Assembly: GCF_014212175.1 (NCBI RefSeq)
Contig: NZ_JACJVR010000010.1
Span: 1-32,550, forward strand
Direction: 5' to 3'
Length of the DNA: 32,550 nt
Origin: Cohnella xylanilytica
Lineage (GTDB): Bacteria; Bacillota; Bacilli; Paenibacillales; Paenibacillaceae
Position numbers and translations under genes: made by a program
Part shown: positions 1-8,310 of the stretch, piece after piece
Layout of the letters: each line of letters starts with the position of its first letter
Numbering within the stretch: the first letter of the stretch is position 1
Notes under the pieces: model-generated
Told to the model about the DNA's origin: nothing
Databases searched by the model: none
Seen by the model: only the letters and a program-made list of their open reading frames with translations

Positions 1-180
1 CTGAGCGGAGGGGATAGCGGTATGAGGAGCAGGAAATTCGGAGACTCCCGATGGAGTGAAGGGGATGAGGGCACGAAGGACAGAGAAGAAGGGAACGATC
101 TGAGCTAGCGGGAGAGCGGTTATAAGGAGCGGGAAGGCGATGACGAACGCCGCGAGGCCTTCCGAGAAAAGCTAAGAAAG
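1..180. repeat. Purine-rich repeat region, about 100-bp unit
   Basis: No gene is seen here. The stretch is strongly A/G-biased on the plus strand. Bases 1-35 and 101-136 are related: both begin CTGAGC, continue through AGCGGT and end in a GGAGC-R-GGAA block, giving a repeat period of about 100 bp. The second unit contains an inverted repeat, GGAAGGC at 132-138 with GCCTTCC at 157-163, and an alternative inner pair GGCG (136-139) / CGCC (148-151). A short open frame runs in from outside the window (1 to a TAG at 106) but has no other gene-like feature. It could be a dispersed intergenic repeat or a structured RNA element; the sequence alone does not decide. Confidence 0.45.
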
Positions 181-191
181 AGGAATGCCTA

Positions 192-220
192 TTGACGGGA
201 AGCTTCGTTGGCTATATAGT
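192..220 (+). promoter_or_regulatory. Sigma-A type promoter of the GntR-ABC operon
   Basis: TTGACG at 192-197 and TATAGT at 215-220 are separated by exactly 17 bp, a near-consensus vegetative promoter. It lies about 80 bp upstream of the GntR-family gene at 298. YtrA-type repressors commonly repress their own operon, so an operator near this site is expected, but no clear palindrome was identified. Confidence 0.7.
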
Positions 221-297
221 TAGATACATGAGTAATGAACCAACAAACATGGCAAGATACGAACGAACAAATAAATAGCGGAAGGCGGTGAAAGGAA

Positions 298-657
298 ATG
301 GACGACAGTCGCCCGATATTCGTGCAGATCGCCGAGAAGATCGAGAACGACATTATCGAAGGGATTCTTCCGGAGGAGTCTCAGGTGCCCTCCACCAACC
401 AGTTCGCGGCGTTCTATCAGATCAATCCGGCTACGGCTGCGAAGGGAGTCAATCTGCTGGTCGACGAAGGGATTCTATATAAGAAAAGAGGGATCGGAAT
501 GTTCGTGAAGGAAGGGGCTCGGGCGGTGCTGGTCGAGAAGCGCAAGGAGCAGTTCTACGATCAATACGTGATCGCGATGTTAAGAGAAGCGGAGAAGCTC
601 GGGATTACGCGGGATGAACTCGAGACGATGATTCGGAGAGGGGAGAAAATCGGATGA
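298..657 (+). CDS. GntR family transcriptional regulator, YtrA subfamily
   Basis: A 119-residue DNA-binding regulator. The N-terminal winged helix-turn-helix covers about residues 8-70 (P-I-F-V-Q-I at the start, VPSTNQFAAFYQINPATAAK as recognition region, then a wing around KKRGIGMFV). The C-terminal tail of about 45 residues is short and helical, as in YtrA-type members, not the large effector domain of FadR or HutC types. The start at 298 follows an AAAGGAA ribosome site. The stop overlaps the start of the ABC ATPase gene by four bases (ATGA), so the two are translationally coupled. YtrA regulators typically repress the ABC transporter encoded with them, often in response to cell-envelope stress or antibiotics; the inducer here is unknown. 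Confidence 0.9.
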   Translation: MDDSRPIFVQIAEKIENDIIEGILPEESQVPSTNQFAAFYQINPATAAKGVNLLVDEGILYKKRGIGMFVKEGARAVLVEKRKEQFYDQYVIAMLREAEKLGITRDELETMIRRGEKIG

Positions 658-1547
658 GCGCGATTGTGGAAGTAAGACGCTTGAACAAGTCCTTCGGCAG
701 CGTGGCGGCGCTTAGCGATGTCAACTTCCGGCTGGAGCCGGGCAAAATCTACGGGCTTCTCGGCCGGAACGGGGCGGGGAAGACGACGCTCATGCATCTG
801 TTGACGGCGCAGAACTTCGCCACGAGCGGAGAGATCCGGGTGTTCGGAGAGGAGCCGTACGAGAACGAGAAGGTGCTCAGCCGGATCTGCTTCATCAAGG
901 AGAGCCAGAAGTATCCGGACACGTTCCGCGTTAAAGACGTGTTCCAGGCCGCCTCGGAAATCTTCGCGAACTGGGACTGGGAATTCGCCTACTCGCTCGC
1001 GGAGGATTTCCGGCTTCCCCTCAACCGCTTGGTGAAGAAGCTGTCGAGAGGAATGCTCTCCTCGGTCGGCATCGTCGTCGGGCTTGCCAGCCGCGCTCCT
1101 TTGACGATTTTCGACGAGCCGTACTTGGGATTGGACGCGGTCGCGCGTTCGCTGTTCTACGACCGGTTGATCGAGGATTACGGGGAGAATCCCCGCACGG
1201 TTATCCTGTCTACCCACTTGATCGACGAAGTGAGCAAGCTGCTCGAGCACGTTCTCGTCATCGACGGCGGCAAGCTGATCCTGGACGAGGAGACCGACGA
1301 GCTACGCGGCAGAGCTTATTCGGTGGCGGGCCCCGCGGACAAGGTGGAAGCGTTCGCGAAGGGAAAAAGGGTCATTCACCGGGAACCGTTCGGCGGCTTG
1401 ACGTCCGCGTCCATTCTCGGCTCCGGGACGGGGACGGACCGGGAGGAAGCCGCGCGTAGCGGATTGGAGATCGCGCCTGTCTCGCTGCAGCAGTTGATCG
1501 TGCATCTGACGCGGACGGATCGCCCGTCCGGACAAGGGAGGGAATAA
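654..1547 (+). CDS. ABC transporter ATP-binding protein
   Basis: A 297-residue cytoplasmic ATPase, the partner of the membrane gene that follows. Walker A is GRNGAGKTT at residues 37-45, a Q-loop glutamine is near residue 85, and Walker B is LTIFDEP at about 150-156 with the catalytic Glu at 155. The signature motif is LSRGM (130-134) instead of the canonical LSGGQ, a variant common in YtrB-like exporters. Residues after about 215 form a C-terminal extension outside the nucleotide-binding fold. It overlaps the regulator gene by four bases and is followed four bases later by the membrane gene, so the three form one operon. The substrate cannot be told from sequence. Confidence 0.9.
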   Translation: MSAIVEVRRLNKSFGSVAALSDVNFRLEPGKIYGLLGRNGAGKTTLMHLLTAQNFATSGEIRVFGEEPYENEKVLSRICFIKESQKYPDTFRVKDVFQAASEIFANWDWEFAYSLAEDFRLPLNRLVKKLSRGMLSSVGIVVGLASRAPLTIFDEPYLGLDAVARSLFYDRLIEDYGENPRTVILSTHLIDEVSKLLEHVLVIDGGKLILDEETDELRGRAYSVAGPADKVEAFAKGKRVIHREPFGGLTSASILGSGTGTDREEAARSGLEIAPVSLQQLIVHLTRTDRPSGQGRE

Positions 1548-1551
1548 AACG

Positions 1552-2239
1552 ATGAATCGAGCGGTCGGCGTCATCCGCATGCAGCTGCGGGATAAATGGT
1601 TATGGATTTACATGCCTTGGCTTATCCTGGCCCTCTCGTTTGCCATCAATTTCGCGATCCGTTTTTTCGCCAGAGGAGAGGTAAGAGATGTACACCGGAG
1701 CCCTCTCTTCGCTCTACGGCTTTATATTCGTCAACGGCATCATGACGATAACTCAATGGTTCTCGTTCTCGATCGGGCTTAGCGTGCGCAGGATCGACTT
1801 TTTCAAAGGCACGACTTCCCTCGCCGTCTTTCTATGTGCACTTTATTCCGTTATTTTGTACGTTCTTGCACTTGCGGAGGAGTCTACAAGCGGTTGGGGC
1901 GTTCAAATGCACTTCTTCTCCATTCCCTGGTTCAGCGATGGAACGGAGATCGAGCGGATCTGGGTTCTGTTCAGCCTCATGCTCCATCTGTACTTCCTCG
2001 GATTGATATTCGCCAGCTGGCATCGGAGATTCGGCCGCAACGCCTTGTTCTTCTTGATCGTCTTTCTAGCGCTTGCCCTGACCGTAGTCGCCTACCTTTT
2101 CACGTATTACGAGATCTGGGAAGAAGCATGGGAATGGATTCGCTCGATGAGCGCGGCGGGGGTGTTCGGTTGGCTGGCCATACCGACCGTCCTGTATGCC
2201 TTCTTCTCTTACCTGCTCATTCGCAGAGCGACAGCCTGA
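1552..2239 (+). pseudogene. ABC transporter membrane subunit, frameshifted
   Basis: Two reading frames together make a plausible membrane subunit. The first (from ATG 1552) encodes a start of the type MNRAVGVIRMQLRDKW, a first membrane segment and an Arg-Gly-Glu stretch. The second (ATG 1688 to 2239) continues with Tyr-Thr-Gly-Ala-Leu and at least four hydrophobic segments. The first frame runs on to a stop at 1782 with non-hydrophobic residues after about residue 43, so the join should lie near 1680-1690, where one extra base would explain the break. The result would be about 228 residues. A ribosome site (AGGAGAGG, 1673-1680) precedes ATG 1688, so the second part could still be made separately. 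This may be a true mutation or a sequencing error. Confidence 0.65.
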
Positions 2240-2259
2240 ATCAGCGAATAGACAGAACG

Positions 2260-2290
2260 AAGCCTATGATTCCGATCATAGGCTTTTCTG
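2260..2290 (+). terminator. Rho-independent terminator after the GntR-ABC operon
   Basis: A perfect 11-bp stem (AAGCCTATGAT at 2260-2270, ATCATAGGCTT at 2275-2285) closes a four-base TCCG loop and runs into a short T-rich stretch. It ends the transcript of the regulator/ABC operon and separates it from the next ABC set. Confidence 0.85.
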
Positions 2291-2374
2291 TCGACTTTTT
2301 TCGGAAAACTAACAAATTTGTAAGACTTTCTTAAGGAATCTTCCGTTAAAATAGTTTGGAAAGGGAGGGATACG

Positions 2375-3070
2375 ATGCTGGTCATCGAGCAATTGTCGCA
2401 TAGCTTCCTGAACGGGGGAGAGAGAACCTCCGTCCTGGACGGTATCGACCTGCGCGTCGAGAAGAGGGAGGTCGTCGCTCTGCTCGGAAGCTCCGGGTCC
2501 GGCAAGTCGACGCTGCTGAATCTGATGGCGGGGCTGATGAAGCCGACCGAAGGTTCGATCCGAATCGACGGCGAATCGATCGAGCGCATGAACGAGAATC
2601 GGCTGGCGGAGTTCAGACGCCGCCATATCGGGTTTATTTTCCAATCGTACGAGCTTATTCCTCACCTCTCGGTGCTCGAGAACGTGGCGCTGCCTCTCGT
2701 CTTCCAAGGGATGAAGCCGAAGGAACGCAAGGAGAAGGCCGAGCGGCTGCTGACTCTCGTCGGGCTCGGCGAGAAGCTGTCGATGTTCCCCTCCCAGCTG
2801 TCGGGGGGCCAGCAGCAGCGGGTGAGCATCGCGAGATCGCTCGTGACGGAGCCGTCCATCGTGTTCGCGGACGAGCCTACCGGCAATCTCGACACGAAGA
2901 CGGAGAAGGACATCATCGATCTGCTGCTGACGTTGAACCGGGAGCTCGGGATTACGTTCGTCATCGTCACGCACGAGCACGAGGTGGCCTTGCGGGCGCA
3001 TCGCATCATCCGGCTCCGGGACGGCAGGCTGGTCTCCCAAGAGGAATACGAGGGGGAAGAGGACGGATGA
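2375..3070 (+). CDS. MacB/LolD-type ABC transporter ATP-binding protein
   Basis: A 231-residue ATPase for an FtsX-type permease. Walker A is GSSGSGKST (38-46), the signature LSGGQ is at 142-146, and Walker B IVFADEP spans about 162-168, followed by TGNLD, the form typical of the MacB/LolD/FtsE group. ATG 2375 follows a strong AAGGGAGGGA ribosome site. A TAAAAT hexamer at 2347-2352 may be the -10 of its promoter, but no convincing -35 lies upstream. The stop overlaps the permease start by four bases. With the permease and adaptor downstream it forms a tripartite export or mechanotransmission system resembling YknXYZ of Bacillus. Such systems act on toxic peptides or envelope-active compounds; the substrate here is not shown. 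Confidence 0.93.
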   Translation: MLVIEQLSHSFLNGGERTSVLDGIDLRVEKREVVALLGSSGSGKSTLLNLMAGLMKPTEGSIRIDGESIERMNENRLAEFRRRHIGFIFQSYELIPHLSVLENVALPLVFQGMKPKERKEKAERLLTLVGLGEKLSMFPSQLSGGQQQRVSIARSLVTEPSIVFADEPTGNLDTKTEKDIIDLLLTLNRELGITFVIVTHEHEVALRAHRIIRLRDGRLVSQEEYEGEEDG

Positions 3071-4374
3071 GGCTGCAAGATTACATAAGCCTGGGCTGGG
3101 ATCAGCTGAAGAGGCGCATGGTGGTGACGCTGCTCTGCGCCATGGGAATCGCGATCGGCTCCGCGGCCATCATCGTCGCGCTGGCGTTCGGCGAATCGAT
3201 TACGCATTATGCCAAAGTGCAAATGAATTCTTTTCTGAAAATGGACGAAATCCACGTATCGGCGAACGGAGGCGGCCGTTCGGTAGAGGGAAGCTCCGTT
3301 CAGGAAGGGCTCACCGCCCCGAAGATCGAGCTGATTCGCAAGCTTCCGCACGTCCGCAGCGCGGCCTTGTTCCGGACGATCGATTACCTGTCGTTTAAGG
3401 TCGACGACACGAAGCAGGGAGGGCTAAGGCTCGTCCAAGCGGATCTGGACAAGCTGGCGGAATACGGATTCGAGTTCGGCCAAGGCTCCCCGTCGGCGCA
3501 GGACAACGCCATCGTCATTACCTATGCCGCGACCTTCGATCTGTTCGATACGAGACTGGCCCAACTGCAGGCGCAGGGAGGAGACGTCGGCGATTCCCGC
3601 GACCGGCTTAGAGTGTCCTATCCGTTATATCAAAAGCGGCTTATTCTGACCCAGACGATCGCCGACGCCAATGGGATCGTGCAGAAGACGAACGAGTACC
3701 CGGTGCGCGTCGTCGCCGTTCTGAAGAAGCCGGAAGGAACGGTCGGCTACGAAGGAGAGAGCATCGGCTACATCTCCGAAGGCTTGGCGGAGCGGATCAT
3801 GGAAGGCGCCAAAGCCGGGAGAGACGGGCGCACGGCGCAGGAGCCGGAGCTCGTCATCAAGGTCGACCAGCCCTCCAACGTCGCCGGAGTCGAATCGCTT
3901 ATCCGGAAGCTGAACCTGCAGACGCAATCCAATATTCACTACGAGAAAGAGACGAACGACCAGTTCCGGATCATCCGGTTCATCTTCGGAGGGGCGGGGG
4001 CGTTCATTCTGTTCGTCGCTTCGATCTCGATCGTGGTGGCGATGACGATGTCGACCTACCAGCGCCGCCGGCAGATCGGAATCATGAAGGTGCTGGGGGC
4101 CAATCTGAAGCAGATCCGCAACATGTTCATCGTGGAATCGGCGCTGCTCGGCGTCGTCGGAGGACTGGCGGGCATTCTGTTCTCCTATTGGGTCATCTGG
4201 GCGATCAATATCGTGCTGCAGCGATTCGCGGAGAGCGACGAGATTCTGTTCATCAGCTTGTGGATACTGCCCGTCGGGCTGCTCTTCGCGCTTCTGACGG
4301 GCGTGGCGTCGGGCATCTATCCGGCGGTGAAGGCTTCGAGAACCGACGCGTTAACCGCGATCAAACGAGATTAG
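3067..4374 (+). CDS. FtsX/MacB-type ABC transporter permease
   Basis: A 435-residue membrane protein with the MacB topology: one N-terminal membrane segment (about 19-41), a large extracellular domain of some 250 residues (MacB periplasmic-core type), then three C-terminal membrane segments (about 302-325, 353-380 and 394-420) that make up the FtsX domain. The conserved cytoplasmic R-R-x-Q-I-G-I-M-K-V-L-G-A stretch follows the second segment, and the protein ends with the typical YPAVKASR...DAL..I sequence. The start overlaps the ATPase stop by four bases, and the adaptor gene starts 16 bases after its stop. Its role is to transmit ATP hydrolysis across the membrane to the extracellular domain and adaptor. 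Confidence 0.93.
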   Translation: MRLQDYISLGWDQLKRRMVVTLLCAMGIAIGSAAIIVALAFGESITHYAKVQMNSFLKMDEIHVSANGGGRSVEGSSVQEGLTAPKIELIRKLPHVRSAALFRTIDYLSFKVDDTKQGGLRLVQADLDKLAEYGFEFGQGSPSAQDNAIVITYAATFDLFDTRLAQLQAQGGDVGDSRDRLRVSYPLYQKRLILTQTIADANGIVQKTNEYPVRVVAVLKKPEGTVGYEGESIGYISEGLAERIMEGAKAGRDGRTAQEPELVIKVDQPSNVAGVESLIRKLNLQTQSNIHYEKETNDQFRIIRFIFGGAGAFILFVASISIVVAMTMSTYQRRRQIGIMKVLGANLKQIRNMFIVESALLGVVGGLAGILFSYWVIWAINIVLQRFAESDEILFISLWILPVGLLFALLTGVASGIYPAVKASRTDALTAIKRD

Positions 4375-4389
4375 GGACGGGGATATTCG

Positions 4390-5469
4390 ATGAGAAGCAA
4401 ACGAAAATGGCTATTCGCGGCCGCGATTGTCGTCGCCGCTCTAATAACGGCGTTCCTGTACATGCAGACCCGAACGGCGGGCTCGCGCGGGGAGCAGGCT
4501 TCCGGATCGGCCCAGCCGAACGTGATCCGGCTTCAGGCGACGAAGGAGGACATCTCGAACAAGATCGAGGTGAAGGGCAAATCGTCGTACGCGAACGAGA
4601 AGTGGGTATACGCTCCGTTCGCGTCCGAGGTGAAGAGCTGGAACGTGAAGGACGGCGCGCAGGTGCGTCAGGGAGACGTCCTGTTCGAGCTGGACGATTC
4701 CGAGATCCGCAGCGCCATCGCGCTGAAGGAAGCCGGCCTGCGCAAGCAGCAGATCGACCGGAAGCTGAGCGACATCGAGGCTCGCCTCGCGGATGCGAAG
4801 CCGGACGAGCAGCTCGGCGACGAGAGCGGCGCCTTCGACCGGTACGCCGGCCGAGAGAAGAAGCAGGCCGAGCGGGAGCTGGCCGACGTGCAGATGGAGC
4901 TCGACCGGAAGGAGATCCAGGCGAGCGAGAAGAAGCTCGCGGAAGCGTCGTTCAAGGCGCCGCGGAGCGGGATCTTCCTGTTCGAGGGGACGAAGGAGCC
5001 GCAGCGCGTCGATACCGAAGAGCCGATCGGGAAGATCGTCGACATCTCCAAGCTGCAGCTGATCTCGGCGGTCGGAGAATACGACGTGTTCCGCATCAAG
5101 CCGGGCATGGAAGTCAAAGTGAAGGCGGACGCGCTTAAGGAGACGACGCTGAAGGGCAAGGTCGAGCAGGTGTCCAAATTCGCCAAGTCCGGCACCGATC
5201 CGGCGCAGTTCGAGGTCGTCGTCTCGCTCGAGGAGCGGCCGGAGATGATCGCGGGCCTGAGCCTGGTCGGCACGATCGAGACGGAGAGCAAGAAGGACGT
5301 CGTCGTCGTTCCGACGCTCGCGGTCATGCGCGACGACGACGGATATTACGTCTATGTCGAACGGAACGGAGCGGTCGAGAAGCAGCCGATCAAGATCGGC
5401 CTGGAGACGCCGGAGAAGACGGAAGTGATCGGGGGAATTCGGGAAGGCGACACCGTCGTCCTGCAATAA
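4390..5469 (+). CDS. HlyD/MacA-type efflux adaptor (membrane fusion) protein
   Basis: A 359-residue adaptor anchored by one N-terminal membrane segment (about 5-26). A split lipoyl-type domain begins near residue 65 (VYAPFASEVKSWNVKDGAQVRQGDVLFELD). A Lys/Glu-rich coiled-coil hairpin covers about 110-185, then comes the second lipoyl half, a beta-barrel and the membrane-proximal domain with a VVVVPTLAV motif near 310. The order ATPase-permease-adaptor differs from Bacillus yknXYZ, where the adaptor comes first. In Gram-positive cells such adaptors act outside the membrane alongside the FtsX-type permease. No terminator is visible between its stop and the spoIIGA promoter region. Confidence 0.9.
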   Translation: MRSKRKWLFAAAIVVAALITAFLYMQTRTAGSRGEQASGSAQPNVIRLQATKEDISNKIEVKGKSSYANEKWVYAPFASEVKSWNVKDGAQVRQGDVLFELDDSEIRSAIALKEAGLRKQQIDRKLSDIEARLADAKPDEQLGDESGAFDRYAGREKKQAERELADVQMELDRKEIQASEKKLAEASFKAPRSGIFLFEGTKEPQRVDTEEPIGKIVDISKLQLISAVGEYDVFRIKPGMEVKVKADALKETTLKGKVEQVSKFAKSGTDPAQFEVVVSLEERPEMIAGLSLVGTIETESKKDVVVVPTLAVMRDDDGYYVYVERNGAVEKQPIKIGLETPEKTEVIGGIREGDTVVLQ

Positions 5470-5536
5470 GCCGACAAAAAAACAGGGGGATAGGCGGCGG
5501 ATTTAGACAGACACCGAAGAGGATTCGGATTATACT
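5470..5536 (+). promoter_or_regulatory. Candidate spoIIG promoter with two Spo0A-like boxes
   Basis: TAGACA (5504-5509, five of six with TTGACA) and TATACT (5531-5536) are 21 bp apart. That is too long for an ordinary sigma-A promoter but close to the unusually long spacing known for the spoIIG promoter of Bacillus subtilis, which needs Spo0A. Read on the minus strand, the sequence at 5501-5511 (TCTGTCTAAAT) resembles the 0A box core TGTCGAA, and a second near-match (TTTTTGTCGGC) lies at 5470-5480. The match comes from reading; no scoring was done. Confidence 0.5.
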
Positions 5537-5602
5537 GGGTTCATCCATCCCGGCCTTGATCCCTTAAGAGGCGTTCCGGGCGAAGAAGGATGGCGAATCC
5601 GG

Positions 5603-6565
5603 ATGACCGTGTACGTGGATTTGGTATTCCTAACGAACCTGGCCGTCGACGGTACGGTGCTGCTCACGACCGCCAAGGCGCGCAGGCTTCGACCCAGACG
5701 GCGCCGCATCGCCCTCTCCGCGGGGCTGGGCGCCGTTTACGCGGCCGCGATGTTCATGGCCAGCGTCCCTTATCTCTACAGCTTCGGAGCGAAGGTTCTC
5801 GTCTCCGCCGCGATGGTGCTGTGCGCGTTCGGATACGGAGGACCGGTTCGCTTCCTGCGGTTGTTCGCCACGTTCTATCTCGTGAACTTCGCGACGCTCG
5901 GCGGCGTTCTCGGCATCGCCTTCCTGCTGAGACAATCGGGCGATCCGTGGGGCGGCATGACGTTCACCCCGGACGGGGGCCTGCTGCTCGACTGGCGCCT
6001 GCAGCTCGGCCTGTTCGCGGCGTCGTTCGCCTTGTCGGTCTGGCTGTTCCGCAGCGCCTCGTCGAGCGCGGAGCGGACGAGTCGGCTGGACGCGCTCGTC
6101 GTCGACGTGACGGTCACGGTCCAAGGCGAGAGCTGGACCTGCCGCGGCCTGGTCGATACGGGCAACCGCCTGTACGATCCGCTCACGCGGGTTCCGGTCC
6201 TGATTCTGGAAGCCTCCGTGTGGAAGGATCGCCTTCCCGCCGGATGGGCCGACCGGCTCCGCGGCGAACCGGCCGACAAGCTGATCGCCGAGCTCGGCGG
6301 GAACGGGGACGACGGGTACGCCTGGGGAGACCGACTCCGGCTCGTTCCCTACCGCGGAGTGAACGGCAATACCAAGCTGCTGCTCGCCGTCAAGCCCGAC
6401 TCGGTCCATATCGGACGCGGCGGTTCCGAAGCCCGCGCCTACAACCGGGTTCTGATCGGATTGGACGGAGGCTCCTTGTCTCCGGACGGATCGTACCGCG
6501 CCATCGTGCATCCCGACCTGGGCATGTCCGACTCCGCGGACGCGATCCCATCCCAGCCTGCGTGA
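5603..6565 (+). CDS. spoIIGA: Sigma-E processing peptidase SpoIIGA
   Basis: A 320-residue membrane-embedded aspartic protease that cleaves the pro-sequence from SigE in the mother cell after asymmetric division. About five hydrophobic segments fill residues 1-150. The C-terminal half is soluble and carries the active-site region RGLVDTGNRLYDPLT, with catalytic Asp at 185, followed later by the family motif RLVPYRGV. The length fits the family (309 residues in B. subtilis). ATG 5603 is preceded by a GAAGGA-type ribosome site about 12 bases away. The next gene is its substrate, sigE, 15 bases downstream, as in all Bacillales spoIIG operons. Confidence 0.96.
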   Translation: MTVYVDLVFLTNLAVDGTVLLTTAKARRLRPRRRRIALSAGLGAVYAAAMFMASVPYLYSFGAKVLVSAAMVLCAFGYGGPVRFLRLFATFYLVNFATLGGVLGIAFLLRQSGDPWGGMTFTPDGGLLLDWRLQLGLFAASFALSVWLFRSASSSAERTSRLDALVVDVTVTVQGESWTCRGLVDTGNRLYDPLTRVPVLILEASVWKDRLPAGWADRLRGEPADKLIAELGGNGDDGYAWGDRLRLVPYRGVNGNTKLLLAVKPDSVHIGRGGSEARAYNRVLIGLDGGSLSPDGSYRAIVHPDLGMSDSADAIPSQPA

Positions 6566-6580
6566 CAGGAGGTTGAAGAA

Positions 6581-7303
6581 GTGCTCGTTAAGTTAAGGCT
6601 GATGTCCCAACTGACGCTCTATCGCCTGTTGTTCAAGCTAGGATGGAAGAGCGAGGAAGTGTACTACATCGGAGGCAGCGAAGCGCTCCCGCCTCCGCTC
6701 ACCCGCGAGGAAGAGGAATACCTGCTGGAACGGTTGCCGACGGGGGACGCCGCGATCCGCGCGATGCTGATCGAGCGCAATCTCCGTCTCGTCGTCTATA
6801 TCGCCCGCAAGTTCGAGAATACCGGCATCCATATCGAGGATCTCGTGTCCATCGGGGCGATCGGGCTCATCAAGGCGGTCAACACGTTCGACCCGGAGAA
6901 GAAGATCAAGCTGGCCACGTACGCGTCCCGCTGCATCGAGAACGAGATTCTCATGTATTTGCGCCGCAACAGCAAGACCCGCACGGAAGTGAGCTTCGAC
7001 GAGCCGCTCAACATCGACTGGGACGGCAACGAGCTCCTGCTGTCGGACGTGCTCGGCACCGAGAACGACACGATCTACCGCAACATCGAGGAGCAGGTCG
7101 ACCGCAAGCTGCTGCACAAGGCGCTCGACAAGCTGACCGACCGCGAGCGCACGATCATGGAGCTTCGCTTCGGCCTTGCCGACGGGGAGGAGAAGACCCA
7201 GAAGGACGTCGCCGACCTTCTCGGCATTTCGCAATCATACATTTCCAGGCTGGAAAAACGGATTATCAAGCGGCTGAGGAAGGAATTCAACAAAATGGTG
7301 TGA
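6581..7303 (+). CDS. sigE: Mother-cell sporulation sigma factor SigE (pro-sigma-E)
   Basis: A 240-residue sigma-70 family factor, nearly colinear with B. subtilis SigE (239). The first roughly 28 residues form an amphipathic pro-sequence ending before [12 protein letters not shown], the region cut by SpoIIGA. Region 2 includes [13 protein letters not shown] and [20 protein letters not shown], and region 4 ends with the helix-turn-helix [20 protein letters not shown]. The start is GTG 6581 with a perfect AGGAGG ribosome site that overlaps the end of spoIIGA. It directs early mother-cell transcription. It is followed after 64 bases by sigG, the forespore factor. Confidence 0.97.
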   Translation: MLVKLRLMSQLTLYRLLFKLGWKSEEVYYIGGSEALPPPLTREEEEYLLERLPTGDAAIRAMLIERNLRLVVYIARKFENTGIHIEDLVSIGAIGLIKAVNTFDPEKKIKLATYASRCIENEILMYLRRNSKTRTEVSFDEPLNIDWDGNELLLSDVLGTENDTIYRNIEEQVDRKLLHKALDKLTDRERTIMELRFGLADGEEKTQKDVADLLGISQSYISRLEKRIIKRLRKEFNKMV

Positions 7304-7305
7304 CC

Positions 7306-7334
7306 GAATAAAAAGCCCTCCCCCGGAGATACTT
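7306..7334 (+). promoter_or_regulatory. Candidate sigma-F promoter of sigG
   Basis: In the 64-base gap between sigE and sigG, GGAGATACTT (7325-7334) fits the sigma-F -10 pattern GG-N2-A-N-A-N-T-W at every position, and GAATA (7306-7310) fits the -35 pattern 14 bp upstream (the usual spacing is about 15). In B. subtilis spoIIIG is transcribed in the forespore by sigma-F from its own promoter at this position, so the match agrees with established regulation. Confidence 0.6.
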
Positions 7335-7367
7335 TACATTAACGCTGCTCCCCGGGAGGAATTCGCC

Positions 7368-8150
7368 TTGACCCGCAACAAAGTGGAGATTTGTGGAGTG
7401 GACACCTCAAAGCTGCCCGTCCTCACCAACGCCGAAATGAGGGAATTGTTTACCGCTCTGCAAACCCGAGGGGAACTGGAAGCCCGGGAAAAATTGGTCA
7501 ACGGCAACCTGCGTCTCGTCCTGAGCGTCATCCAGCGGTTCAACAATCGCGGGGAATTCGTGGACGACCTGTTCCAGGTCGGCTGCATCGGATTGATGAA
7601 GGCCATCGACAACTTCGACCTCGGCCAGAACGTCCGGTTCTCGACGTACGCCGTGCCGATGATCATCGGGGAGATCCGCCGGTATCTGAGAGACAACAAT
7701 CCGATCCGCGTCTCCCGGAGCCTGAGGGACATCGCCTACAAGGCGCTGCAGGTCCGCGACCAATTGACCAACCAGCATTCCCGCGAACCGACGATTCTCG
7801 AGATCTCCGAGGCGCTGAACGTGCCGAAGGAGGACATCGTCTTCGCGCTCGACGCGATCCAGGATCCCGTCTCCCTGTTCGAGCCGATCTATCACGACGG
7901 GGGCGACCCGATCTACGTGATGGACCAGATCAGCGACGAGCGGAACAAGGACATTCAGTGGATCGAGGAGATCGCGCTTCGGGAAGCGATGAGGAAGCTG
8001 AACGAGCGCGAGAAGATGATTCTGTCGATGAGGTTCTTCGAGGGCAAGACGCAGATGGAGGTCGCCGACGAGATCGGCATCTCCCAGGCGCAGGTGTCCC
8101 GGCTCGAGAAGTCGGCCATCCAGCAGATGCAAAAACACGTGAAGACGTAA
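7368..8150 (+). CDS. sigG: Forespore sporulation sigma factor SigG
   Basis: A 260-residue late forespore sigma factor, the same length as B. subtilis SigG. The start is TTG at 7368 with a GGGAGGAATT ribosome site; the product begins MTRNKVEICGVDTSKLPVL, the hallmark SigG N terminus. Region 2 holds LRLVLSVIQRFNNRG and FSTYAVPMIIGEIRRYLRDN, region 3 RVSRSLRDIAYKALQVR, and region 4 the helix-turn-helix EVADEIGISQAQVSRLEKSA. Its rare start codon may limit translation, useful for a factor whose early synthesis is harmful. It is followed by a strong terminator. Confidence 0.97.
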   Translation: MTRNKVEICGVDTSKLPVLTNAEMRELFTALQTRGELEAREKLVNGNLRLVLSVIQRFNNRGEFVDDLFQVGCIGLMKAIDNFDLGQNVRFSTYAVPMIIGEIRRYLRDNNPIRVSRSLRDIAYKALQVRDQLTNQHSREPTILEISEALNVPKEDIVFALDAIQDPVSLFEPIYHDGGDPIYVMDQISDERNKDIQWIEEIALREAMRKLNEREKMILSMRFFEGKTQMEVADEIGISQAQVSRLEKSAIQQMQKHVKT

Positions 8151-8154
8151 CCGG

Positions 8155-8181
8155 AAGCGGGCGCGGGGCGCCCGCTTTTTT
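8155..8181 (+). terminator. Rho-independent terminator after sigG
   Basis: AAGCGGGCG (8155-8163) pairs with CGCCCGCTT (8169-8177) around a five-base loop and is followed by T to 8181. It begins five bases after the sigG stop and closes the spoIIG-sigG transcripts. Confidence 0.9.
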
Positions 8182-8310
8182 ATGCTGCGCGCGGGGTTCC
8201 GTCCGTCTGCCGGGAGAGAGGGATAAGCGCAACAATTGATGTCCTTTCCGCCCAGTCCGAACATATACTGGTACGAGAAGAGACCAGCGGAGAAAGCGGG
8301 GAGGCGTCGC

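Noticed and set aside
8236..8310. Longer YlmC starting at 8236
   Set aside because: The extra 25 residues are not family-like, and the ribosome site is at ATG 8311.
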